Source of the DNA: Rutpela maculata
Lineage: Eukaryota > Arthropoda > Insecta > Coleoptera > Cerambycidae
Assembly: GCA_936432065.2 (NCBI GenBank)
Contig: OW386291.2
Location: 17,709,821-17,773,820 of the forward strand
DNA length: 64,000 bases
Reading direction: 5' to 3'
How positions within the stretch are numbered: the first letter of the stretch is position 1; the number at the start of each line of letters is the position of its first letter. The position numbers and the translations under genes are program-made. This document shows positions 54,620 to 64,000 of this stretch, in pieces. The notes beneath the pieces were generated by a model. The model saw only the letters and a program-made list of their open reading frames with translations, was not told where the DNA came from and did no database searches.

Positions 54620-56540
54620 TATGAAAGAAGCCCATTTTCCTGACAAAACGGAGAGTACTTTTATTGATATTTCCGATCTGGGCCAGTTTATAGTAAAATG
54701 TGTGTTACAATAATTATACTACCGGGCATCCTCTCTTAACCGATGATATTATCCAAGAGAAAACTGAATTAAAAAATCTTTATTGGGTAAGTAATAATGT
54801 AGACTGTCATCATGCTAAATTACTATATAAAAACAAAAAACGAGTATATAATAAAAATATCAGAGATCCAAAAATAAATTATTTATCAAAACAAAATAGA
54901 CCAGTCAACTAATAAAACTAGGGAAACGTGGAATATAGTAAATCATAAGTTAGATAGAAATAATCACAGGAATAATGATATAAAATTATATTCGGGAAAT
55001 ACAATAATTATTGATCCAAATGAACTCACAAATACTTTTGGCTCACATTTTTCTCTAGCAGTTCATATAAAATTATGTACCCATTTTGGAGAAAATCTAT
55101 CCTTGCCATGTACACTTCCTGATATTAATCCGCACACTTTCTTTTTTAATCCGGGCTCTGAATTACATTTAATAATCTCAAAAACAAAACTTCTTCTGGT
55201 AATGATGGTTTTAGCTTCCAATTGCTAAAAAGAATTAAAGATTGTATCATACTACCCCCAAGCATTTGATAAATAACTCAAGTGAAAGTGATTCTTTTCC
55301 AAATATTTTAAAAATTTCGCAAGTAGCTCCATTATTAAAATCGGGTCATCCCTGAGATATAGATAATTATAGACCGATAACTTTAGATAGTTCTGTGTCT
55401 AAAATAATGGAAAAGGTAATTTACGATCAGCTATCGGTATTTATGAAAAATACCATATTCATACATCATGTCAACATGACTTCAGGGATGGTAAATCAGA
55501 AGATCCTGCTATCGTCCAGTTAATAGATACGATTTATAATAATTTAGATAAAGGTAAATATGTGATAGTGCTACAATTCAACTTATCTAAGGCATTTGAT
55601 ACCTTGGATGCAGATTTTATTACGTTCAAACTCTTTAACCTTGGTATACGGGGAAATATTCTGGAGTGGATTAATTCATACTTAGTAAACTGTAGAAGAA
55701 TTTAATGTATCCCAAGGAGTCCTCCAGTGGTCAGTACTAGGGCCCTTACTTTTTTATTATATGTCAACGATCCTCCAAACCATATAAAAAGTAGGTCAGT
55801 GACTCTGTTTGCTGACGATAGCACCATAACTGTGGCAGACTCAAATATTGATATTGTCCATAAAAAAGTTAATAATGTACTTTTCTGCTTGGTGTGACCA
55901 TAATAAACTGATGCTAAATTCATCCAAAACAACTTTCATGAACTTTTACAATAGTATTATACAGAATTTTACATTTTGCTACAAGAGTGAATTCTTGGGC
56001 GTTGTCCTGGAAATCCCAAATTGACATAGTATGCAAGAAATTAAACCAGGCTTATTTTGCAGTTATACAACTTAAAATATATTTGATCTTAAGGCAGTAC
56101 TAAATGTCTACTATTCACTTGCATACTCGCATATAATTTTTAGTATATTATGTTGGGGTATGGCCACTGAAAGATACATATTTGCCAAAAAAAAACTTAT
56201 ACGTTTAATATTTAAATTAAAACCGGGGGAAATCTGTAAACACAGTTTCAAGTCAAATAAATCTCTTAAAACTCCATCAATTTTTATTTATAAATACTCA
56301 TGTTTCATAAAAAAAACCTTACACCTTTTTGATAAAGTTTCATCTAGTCATAATTATATCACGAGAATCAGTGACCTCCTAATACCATTGCATAATTTGA
56401 CATTATTTAAAAAATCACCATTCTACTGGTGAATTAAATTGTATAATTCTTTGCCTTTTGATTGTAAAGTGAATAATGAAGGTTTCTTTCTCTTGAATTT
56501 TTTAATATTTAATATCTTTTCGAGTGTCTCGTGTATCCCA
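54620..56540 (+). pseudogene. Jockey/CR1-type LINE ORF2, degenerate
   Basis: Pieces in order: DCHHAKLLYKNKKRVYNKNI, DNYRPITLDSSVSKIMEKVI-type block (about 55360-55410), QHDFRDGKSEDPAIVQLIDT, FNLSKAFDTLDADFITFKLF, GIRGNILEWINSYL, GPLLFLLYVNDPPNHIKS-like, VTLFADDSTITVADSNIDIV, then RYIFAKKKLIRLIFKLKPGE and KTPSIFIYKYSCFIKKTLHL (56160-56432). FADDS keeps the RT aspartates, and the first Asp of the FxDLSKAFD motif is Asn. Stops and frameshifts are frequent. It lacks the endonuclease end. The last piece matches the C-terminal tail of Jockey/CR1-like ORF2 proteins. Confidence 0.75.
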
Positions 56541-57531
56541 CACTATTTCTGATAATCCCAGTCACGTTTTTTAACTAAGCAGATGTTCTTACCAAGAATA
56601 AAATTTTGTCGTAAAATTTAAAGTCAAAAAAGGTTTTCCTCTTGCCGAATAAATCCGGGGACACACTGTATATCTTTACAACATTTTGGCTTTATTTTAA
56701 AACTGAAAAAATACCTATTTTGTTGGAGGTATTTTTTTTTTAATTAAATAGTAATTTGCTAAGTGAGCGGCTCCTGCATCTTTAAGAATTTTTCCCTTTT
56801 CAAAATTTAATTCAGATGAATTTATAAAGAGAATTATTTATGAAAATTAGAGAAATGCTCTATAATTTGAAAGTATTTGAGAGGAATATTGGTTAGACTC
56901 ACCAGTGATTCTAGCCAAATAAATCTCTCATTAAGGATTTAATTTCTTGACTTTACCATCAATTTTCATTTCTCGGGTAACTAAAACGTCAATATTTTCA
57001 TGCATTTTAAATTTCCATGTAAATACTGTGAAAATACGTTTCCACTTAATAATTCACAACTGAACTGAAAGAATTATGAAAACAAAACTGGGTTTTGATT
57101 ATTGAGTTAATAGCACTTTTTTGTTACAAAGCTTTGTGAGTTTTGGTCTTCTCGTTATAATTTTGGTTTGCATTAGTTTCATTCTAATATCGTCAATTGA
57201 TATGTAAAATCATCGTAAGGAACATAAATAATGAAATAAAATTCGTGACATATTTTCAAATACAGAGAATACTTTCGTCGTGATAATCATTTTCTTTACA
57301 AGTCGGCAATTAAATATGGTCGATAATTATCTTATGTGGGAGTGTACGGAGTACCTATTAGAGAAATATTTCTAATCCATTTTGAAGCGCAAACGTAATT
57401 AGAAAATTTCGTATAAACTGTGGCCGGAAGTGCTTTCTCAGGGAGCCTTCTGCCTTCTGAGTATGACTTTTAAATAGTAGTTTTTTTTGTATTATAATAC
57501 AACGGTGAGAGCATAAAACATGAGGTTTAGT
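56541..57531. other. Unannotated stretch
   Basis: AT-rich DNA; a GGGGACACACTGTATA near 56656 resembles a transposon tip but has no partner. No gene is supportable. Confidence 0.35.
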
Positions 57532-57729
57532 TCGAATAATTGCGGAAGTTTTGAAACTATGGAAATTTGTGGATTTCGAAGCCCTGGATGAAATAAGAAA
57601 AAATGCAAAATGTGATCTCAGCCGCCGGCGCCGCCATATTGAAAAAATGGCGCACAGAAACAGTTTCTTTGAAATATCTCGATCGAAATCTACAAATTCC
57701 CAAAGTTTCAAAACTCCCGCACTTATTCG
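57532..57729. repeat. Foldback element (198 bp)
   Basis: Arms of 48 bp at 57532-57580 and 57682-57729 pair through AAGTTTTGAAACTATGGAAA with its near-complement TTCCCAAAGTTTCAAAACT, and ATTTCGA/TCGAAAT. The 100-bp middle has a GC-rich block with a GCCGCCATATTG/ATGGCGC inner pairing. The GCCGCCAT-TTG-ATGGCG motif also occurs in element K. The open frames across it are mirror images and not genes. Confidence 0.8.
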
Positions 57730-58164
57730 GATAAGAATCTACCTATCGGCTGTACTATTATCCCAGAAACATTTTAGGACTTCATGAGTCCACTTGACAT
57801 TATTAAGCTTATTATTTTATAATATTAACTAAAATTAATTTTATTTATAGTGATGATAAATAAGAGAGATGGGTAATTTTTGTTTCTATATATTTCTTTT
57901 CTTGCTTTTGTTTTCAGTACTTTAGGACTTAATCATAATTTCCTGGCTAATATGCTGAAAATCTCCATTTTCACAATTAGCCGTAGGACAAATTATTTCT
58001 CAAGAAAAACAATTTAAACGATTGTTTAATAACGTACTTTATGAGCTTATTACATATTTATAAAAAATGTAACAAATTAAATCACCATAAAAAAGAGTCA
58101 CTAAAAGTTATAAAACAAAATTTCACCCAGTCGCCTGATTAATTGGACCTTGCTACGATATTAA
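57730..58164. other. Unannotated stretch
   Basis: AT-rich sequence without a supportable feature between the foldback and family-A copy A7. Confidence 0.35.
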
Positions 58165-58915
58165 AATCGGTCCATCTGTCTGTCTGTAACTTTTCTTGAT
58201 CGTACGATTACTCTGGAATGGCTTATGATATCGAATTGTTTGATATACCAAGTATTATAATAAGATCAGGAACTATTTTATTTCTTATTTATTTCACATC
58301 ATCCTATTTCCGCTACCTAGGTGTATCTACCTAGGTGTATCACCGACGCCTGAAGACGAGCTGTCCCAACCGGGGAATTTTGCCGAACCTCTTTTCTATC
58401 GAAAAGTAGAGAACTTTTACTTGCTTAACATTTAATAGACAAGGAACCGATAGCTTCACATCCCCTCCGAAGGATGATATATCCACTACGTAATCCTCGC
58501 CTTTAAATTACATAGCTTCTGCGAATACGCTGATATACAAGCCGCTAGAAGGTGGGACGAGGTCATCTTGGAACTAGGTTATATTTTGATCTTATTTCGT
58601 TGAAGGGTTGGAGGATAAATGGGGATAAACAAGCAAAGCAAGCAAGTGAGAGTAGTCCATAAAATTGGGATTTAGTTTATATATCGCCCCCATTATCTCC
58701 CCCAACCCATTATTAAATTTAGTAAAAAATTAAAATAGTGATTTAGCATGTGTTCAAGAAACAAAGGCCTCAATTTTTTTGGCATCATTCACCCACCACT
58801 ACCACCACTTTTTTTAATAATGGAGTGGGGGTGATAGTGGGGGCCTTGGATAAAAAGGGACTTATATAGGAAATCTGGACGTGGAAGTAGTGATTCCTTA
58901 GGCAACGGATTTTTA
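58165..58915 (+). mobile_element. Family A HINE-like element (A7), 5'-truncated and split by a SINE
   Basis: The copy begins within the core (CCATCTGTCTGTCTGTAACT) and continues through ATTACTCTGGAATGGC. It is then interrupted by a minus-strand 5S-SINE (58279-58563), resumes at TTGGAACTAGGTTATATTTT, and ends GGACGTGGAAGTAG, TGATTCCTTAGGCAACGG. GGAACTA on both sides of the SINE looks like its target duplication. Confidence 0.75.
58279..58563 (-). mobile_element. 5S-rRNA-derived SINE (copy 3, 5'-truncated)
   Basis: The minus strand begins at GACCTCGTCCCACCTTCTAG (58563), so the 5S-like head is missing. The body (GATTACGTAGTGGATATATC, GGTTCGGCAAAATTCCCCGG, CGGTGATACACCTAGG) matches copies 1 and 2. 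An A/T-rich tail lies near 58280. A short duplication (CTACCTAGGTGTAT, twice) sits near 58313-58340. 5' truncation is typical of target-primed reverse transcription. Confidence 0.8.
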
Positions 58916-59423
58916 TTGTTGTTTCAATACTATTTCTTAAATAGACATTTCTTTAAATACTAATTTGTTAATAATAGGAATCTACTGACTTCATAAATAA
59001 AATATTCATTTTTGACTACTTCTGTAATAATACTACCACCTTTTTAGTCTCTTAATTTCTTATTCGTAGACGCTGAATATTTAATTGTAATCAGCAATGA
59101 CCGTAAACATTGTCTTCTTGAACTTATTATTCTAGTCAGGCATGGCCCGGACGAGGTCTGCTGATAATTTATTCTAATAACAGTCAGATTTGTATAAAGT
59201 AAGATGCTACACTAATTCTTATACAAATTTTCCGACATGGTTAGAATTATATACTCTGCGTGTGTATAAGAAAGTACAAACAAATACAAATTTATTTTAC
59301 TTACGTAACTTCACAAGAATATGCTAATTGAATGTGTTCTTTATTGAACTTTTACGTTTTCTGATAAGTCTTATTTTGCTGTAGGTAATAGTTATCTACA
59401 CTACAAGGGAGGTAAGTAGTTTT
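58916..59423. other. Unannotated stretch
   Basis: No supportable feature. A short TGTAG...GTAAGT arrangement at 59380-59412 would imply a 27-nt exon and is better seen as chance. Confidence 0.35.
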
Positions 59424-59424
59424 A

Positions 59425-60073
59425 TTCCACATCCAGTGGAAGTACGGTAACGCAAAAAAAAGTAATTTTTATTATTCAAATAGGCATAGAATGTCATGAA
59501 ACGTAGAGATTCTAAGTTTGAGAAAAAAAAATCTGTTTGTCTGTAACTTTTTTTGTGCGCACGATTACTCTGGAACCGTTTAAGATATTATTGGCTTGAA
59601 ATTTGGTACATGCATGAATTTTAACGAGATCTGGAAATAAATTTTATTTTGATCTTATTCCGTTGAAGGTTTGGGGGATTAATTTGGGTAAATCAAGCAA
59701 GCAAAAGTCCATAAAATTGGTATTTAGTATATATAAGAAGTCTCAAAAAAATTTTTAGCATTAGCCACTCCTGTTGTCAACCCCACCCTATTATTAAAGA
59801 TGGTGAAAAAAATATAATTGTGATTTAGTGTGTATACAAGAATCAAAGGCCTCATTTTTTCTACTTCTACCACCTTTACTCCTACCACCACCCCAACCCT
59901 CACTATCGATGTGGCATATCGTTTTATGGGTTTTTGGGGTAGGCGATTTCAAATATTATGTTATTAAAGTTCCCTAAACAATTATTTCCACATACCAAAT
60001 TTTTTTACTTGTGAGAGACTTGGATAGAAAATCTGGATGTGAAAGTAGTGATTCCTTGGGCAACGATTTTTTT
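59425..60073 (+). mobile_element. Family A HINE-like element (A8), near full length
   Basis: The foldback (TTCCACATCCAGTGGAAGTA) starts the element. GGCATAGAATGTCATGAAAC, a short TTTGTCTG core, GTGCGCACGATTACTCTGG and AGATATTATTGGCTTGAAAT follow. The C-rich zone and GGCATATCGTTTTATGGG come next, and it ends GGATGTGAAAGTAG, TGATTCCTTGGGCAACG and a T run. With A3 it is the best guide to the intact family. Confidence 0.85.
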
Positions 60074-60989
60074 TCAGTGTTTGTAATGTATACCTACCTA
60101 CATATACTGCTTGTAGTACGGAACCACCGATGTACGAGTCTAACTTGCGTTTGGCCAGTTTTTACATTATCACAAAATTGTTTAATATTATTTTAATAGA
60201 TTACTGCAAGTTACACGAATATCATCCTCCATAAGTTGAATATATCGAACGCAGAGGTGAAGTTATTCCATGGCGTATTTAAATATAAATAAATATTTAA
60301 ATGCCTCTGAATACCTGGAACGTAATTACTTAAATCAGGTCAATCAATCTGGTTATTTAAATTTTCATATAAAAACTAAATCGGAAAATACGTACTACGG
60401 GAATTCAAATGATGTATTTGATATCTGTTTAATAAATCACATTGAGGCGCACCTCTTTCTATGCAAATGCCGTCAATTTTATGCCAAAGATATTTATAGA
60501 AAATTCTTTACATTTTTTTCAACTCTGAATTGTGTAATGGATATTCTGGATTCCAGATTTATGGAAGGCGTATTCTAATTTTGACCCGAAAAATGCGTTG
60601 AAGTATAACATTATTGTTTTGGTATCAAGAAATTCTTTGGTACTTTTAATTATAAAACCTACATTTTTGTGGGAACAGGACTAGATATTATTTGTACAAG
60701 ATGAGAAAAGTGAACTTAAGTTCAAACATAACGCCTAAATCAAGATAGCTCAGTTACTCCGAGTCTCCTCTGACACCTATATTTTATTAATTTCAGCCAT
60801 GATGTAAAAGAAAAAAAAATATAATAGCCAGGGATGACAGTTTAAACTAGTTTTGCGCCTGTACTGCTTTTTTACAAAGTTGCTGAAATCGTTGCAGCTT
60901 ATTATTAAGTTTACCATGTATACACACACCAAATCTAAAACTAAGGCTGTCCGAAAGGGGGTACATGTTTTGAAAAATGCAGACATACA
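60074..60989. other. Unannotated stretch
   Basis: A 102-codon frame at 60270-60578 is open but has no motif, weak start context and no splice pattern, so I do not call it a gene. Confidence 0.35.
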
Positions 60990-61110
60990 TCTATACATAC
61001 GGACATTGTTAGTGCCGATGCTGGAAATCGAACCCAGTACACGACTGACAGTAAGACCAGCATATTGACTACAAAATACGCCTTGGTCGATTTAGCTATC
61101 GCCCATATTT
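60990..61110 (-). mobile_element. tRNA-derived SINE head or tRNA pseudogene
   Basis: The minus strand has GGGTTCGATTTCC (B box) about 40 nt downstream of TAGTCAATATG (imperfect A box), followed by AATGTCCGTATGTATAGATG. The acceptor stem does not pair. This is a different tRNA-like head from the SINE at 44027. Confidence 0.5.
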
Positions 61111-61283
61111 TTAGATTTAGAATGTGAGGATCATCTTCAAAATTAGATCTTTATACATCATATCCCACATGTCAAGTAAAAATTAACACTACTGCTAAAA
61201 CATAGCTAAAAAATGCTATTTGCCATTTTGATAAGAAATGACCAAAGTAGAAGGATGCTCAACTACCTCATCGAAAATTAAAA

Positions 61284-61846
61284 CCGCTGCCCAAGTAATC
61301 ACTACTTCCACATTCAGATATCCAACTTTAATAATATAATATTTGAAATCGTCTACTCCAAAAACCCATAAAACGATATCCCACATCGGTAGTGGGGTGT
61401 GAGGGTGATAGGGGTGGTAGTGGGGGGGGAAGCGAAAAAGTATTTTGAGGTTTTTGGTTCTTGTACACACATTAAATCACATTTTTTTTCATCCCTTTTA
61501 ATAATGGAGTGGAGGTGGCAATGCCAAAAAATACGTTGAGACCTTAGCCTCTCTTGTATATACTTAATACCAATTTCATGGACTCTTACCTATGTAATTT
61601 ACCTATTTACCCCCTAATTACCCCAATTTACCACTCAACCCTTTGATGAGTAAGATGAAAATAGAGTATGTTCCAGATCTCGTTAAAGTATATATGTGTA
61701 CCAAATTTCAAGTCAGTATCTTAAACGGTTCCAGAGTAATCGTGCGCTCAAAAAAAGTTACAAACAGAGCGACGGACCGACAGACAGAAACTTTTTTTCG
61801 CTTAAACTTAAAATCTCGACGTGTCATGACTTTCTAAGCCTATTTA
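61284..61846 (-). mobile_element. Family A HINE-like element (A9), 5'-truncated
   Basis: The minus strand starts at GGCTTAGAAAGTCATGACAC, runs through AAGTTTCTGTCTGTCGGTC, GAGCGCACGATTACTCTGG, AAGATACTGACTTGAAATTT and the G/C-rich zone, and ends GAATGTGGAAGTAG, TGATTACTTGGGCAGCGG (61284). The foldback end is lost where it meets the LINE at 61857. Confidence 0.8.
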
Positions 61847-61856
61847 CATTGTAGAT

Positions 61857-64000
61857 TTGTCATTTTTTCAATTAGAAGGGTACGATTTAATATACAATCA
61901 CGGTAACATAAATAAAAATGACGGTATTATTGTGTATATAAAAAAAGAATATAAGTATAAATATAAAATTATATATTTAGGAAATATATCGGCTTTAGAA
62001 TTATCAGTTAAATATAATGGAGATACAATTACTCTGTTAGCCATATATAGGTCCCCTAATACTTGTCCCAATGAATTTAATACAAATTTGAAAGTATATC
62101 TGAATGAACTAAAACAGTCTAATTACACAATAATAGTTGGAGATATAAATATCGACATACTCTCAAATGACCTAATTGTGGAAGAATATCTGGACCTATT
62201 GAGTGAAAATGGATTTGTATCACATATAAATGATTACACAAGAGAACAAAATATATCTAAATCATGCTTAGATCACATATTCGTTAAAAAATCCCAACCA
62301 AATGAAATTCAAGATATTGCTACTATAATAAGAACACAGGTAACTGATCATTATGTAATTACTTATAAGATAAGTAACTCAGAAATTAAGAAGACAACTG
62401 CTAAACACCAGTACACCGTACACCATAAGGAAAAAGTTAGATATTGCCTAGAGAAAGAATCATTGTCTGGAGTATTTGATAATAATGATCCCGATATATG
62501 TGTGAAAATATTTCTACAAAAAATTCAAACCATACTAGAACAATGTTCTACAACAAAAACGTTTAAAAACACGCATAAAAAAAGGAAACCTTGGATTACG
62601 GCAGGTATTGTAAATTCAATTAATAAACGTGACGATCTTTATCAGCAAACTCTAAAAAAACCTAATGATGATAATATAAAAACGCAGTACCTAACCTATC
62701 GCAATAAAATAAATAGTCTAGTGAAAAAGGCCAAAAATAATTACATTAAAAACCTAATATACAAAGATAAAGTTTCCAGCAAAATTCTATGGGATGGGGT
62801 AAAGGCATTGACAAATAATAGGGACAAAGACATAATGGACATAAAGTATATTCAAAAGAATGATAGGCAAATTACAGATAAGCTAGAAATAGCGAACGAA
62901 TTTAACCAGTACTATTCCAGTATCGGCAGCAAAATGGCAGAAAAAATTAAATACTTTCCTCCGTATATTCCACAAAATGTTGAACAGTCATTTTTTCTCG
63001 ATTTTACCAACGAATATGAAGTAAAGATTTGTATAAGTGAACTAAAACCAAATAAATCTCCAGGTATTGACGGTATAAAATCAGAATTTATTAAAGAAAA
63101 CCAAGATCACTTTTTAGCACCATTAGTCTACATATATAACAAAGTCTTTGAAACTGGTATTTATCCTTCAAAATTTAAAGAGGCCATAATAACTCCTATA
63201 CATAAAACTGGAGATAAAACGTTGCTTGAAAATTATAGGCCCATATCACTTATAACTAATTTTAATAAAATATTAGAGAAACTGATAAAGAAAAGAATGA
63301 CCAGTTATATACAAAAGTATAATTTAATATCAGATACGCAGTTTCAAGAAAAATAATCAACGAATGATGCTATTGGAAAACTTACCACGCTTATGTATAA
63401 TGCGGTAGATCAGTCGAAGCCCTCGTTAAGTGTATTTTTGGATCTTGCTAAGGCGTTCGATACTGTTTCACATTCGCAAGTAATAAATATACTGGAAAGA
63501 ACTGGATTCAGAGGTGTCATGTTAGAAATGTTGAAGAGTTATCTAAAAAACAGGAAACAATATGTCAAAATCAATAATGTCATTAGTGAACACCAAATTG
63601 TAGAATATGGGGTACCGCAGGGGACTGTACTAGGACCTATATTATTTACCATTTATTTGAATGACATACTTACATTAAACTCGGCAGGCACCATTATTTC
63701 ATTCGCTGATGACACAGCAATTTTCTACTCATCTGAATCTTGAGAATTGCTAAAAGAAATAGTAGAATCAGACTTACAAAATATTAAAAATAGATTCGAC
63801 AGTAAAAAACTCACTATTAACTACAAAAAAACGTATTACTTACCCTTAACATCACAAAACAGAAATAGGCCATTATATAAAAAAATTCAAATAAAGGACC
63901 AAGAAGGAAAAATAGAAATTAAATCCACAGAAAAAATAAAGTATTTAGGTATCGTAATAGACGGAAACTTGAAATGGAATCGTCAAGTGCAATCAGTAGT
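61857..64000 (+). pseudogene. Jockey/CR1-type LINE ORF2: best preserved, two in-frame stops, runs off window
   Basis: One frame runs from 61857 to the window end with only two stops (TAA 63354-63356, TGA 63741-63743). The endonuclease part has ITLLAIYRSPNT, IIVGDINIDIL (Asp-Asn pair) and SCLDHIFVKK, and begins within the domain, so the 5' end is truncated. The reverse transcriptase shows LKPNKSPGIDGIKSEFIK, AIITPIHKTGDK, NYRPISLITNFNKILEKLIK, LSVFLDLAKAFDTVSHS, YGVPQGTVLGPILFTIYLND, FADDTAIFYSS and KIKYLGIVIDGNLKWNRQVQ. All catalytic Asp residues are kept. It abuts a truncated family-A copy at its 5' side. Relatively recent but inactive. Confidence 0.85.

Noticed and set aside
59380..59412. 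27-nt microexon between GCTGTAG and GTAAGT
   Set aside because: Splice-like strings this close together are expected by chance, and there is no coding context.
60270..60578. 102-codon plus-strand frame
   Set aside because: No motif, AT-driven residue use, and no supporting promoter or splice context.
1..64000. CRISPR arrays, prophage or bacterial operons
   Set aside because: Repeats here are tandem satellites or transposon ends. There are no regularly spaced short repeats with unique spacers, no cas-like genes, and the coding remnants are those of eukaryotic mobile elements.

Overview
The window reads as AT-rich, repeat-saturated nuclear DNA from an animal, most likely an insect with a large genome. 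Recognisable coding remnants are almost all transposon-derived: Jockey/CR1-type, RTE-type and other LINE reverse transcriptases, a Penelope-like reverse transcriptase, hAT, Tc1/mariner and Crypton proteins, plus two transposon-type protein families I cannot name. GT-AG intron signals, tRNA- and 5S-rRNA-derived SINEs and (GTCY)n mini-me/HINE-like elements also point to an arthropod. I found no complete host gene, no rRNA or tRNA gene, no CRISPR array and no bacterial-style operon. At most, two short splice-flanked open segments (13176-13271 and 15455-15628) could be host exons, and neither is identified.

Layout. 1-3.6 kb: a SINE, two copies of a HINE-like family (called A here), an RTE-like tail and a 121-bp tandem repeat. 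3.9-5.6 kb: a broken Crypton tyrosine-recombinase gene on the minus strand, with one plausible intron and a foldback upstream. 5.8-8.8 kb: a 3-kb long-TIR element (F) with TAA flanks, holding remnants of an XPG/PIN-like transposon protein and a nested family-B element. 9.5-15.1 kb: three more foldback or long-TIR units, one (G) with a related XPG-type C-terminus. 15.9-17.8 kb: a hAT element with a perfect 8-bp target duplication, invaded by a MITE, a LINE scrap and a Penelope-like fragment. 17.8-18.8 kb: a palindromic element split by a 5S-rRNA-derived SINE. 19-28 kb: family-C and family-B elements, a 1.7-kb TIR element and a LINE scrap, otherwise featureless. 28.4-31.1 kb: a second hAT with a perfect target duplication, carrying family A, which carries the MITE, plus a TA-flanked TIR element. 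32.4-33.2 kb: a probable solo LTR. 33.9-34.7 kb: family B with a large CCGT array.

35.8-37.4 kb: a near full-length but broken gene of an unnamed transposon-type protein family. 38-40.5 kb: two degenerate LINEs. 43.2-45.1 kb: a LINE 3' end split by a SINE, next to a 5S-SINE. 45.7-50.2 kb: a 4.5-kb giant inverted repeat (K) whose spacer holds a Crypton-like N-terminal fragment inside a foldback element (family D). 50.4-51.8 kb: a ~155-bp tandem array and a second family-D element. 53.9-56.5 kb: Tc1/mariner and Jockey-type remnants. 58-61.8 kb: three family-A copies and SINEs. 61.9-64 kb: the best-preserved LINE, with two in-frame stops, running off the window end.

The main pattern is architectural. 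Families A, B, C and D share no obvious overall sequence, yet each begins with a foldback whose arm recurs near the 3' end. A and B (and C in part) also share a short-repeat core followed by a common motif. This fits mini-me/HINE-type non-autonomous Helentrons. Insertion of one A copy inside an arm of K gives a natural empty-site comparison that supports insertion between two T residues.
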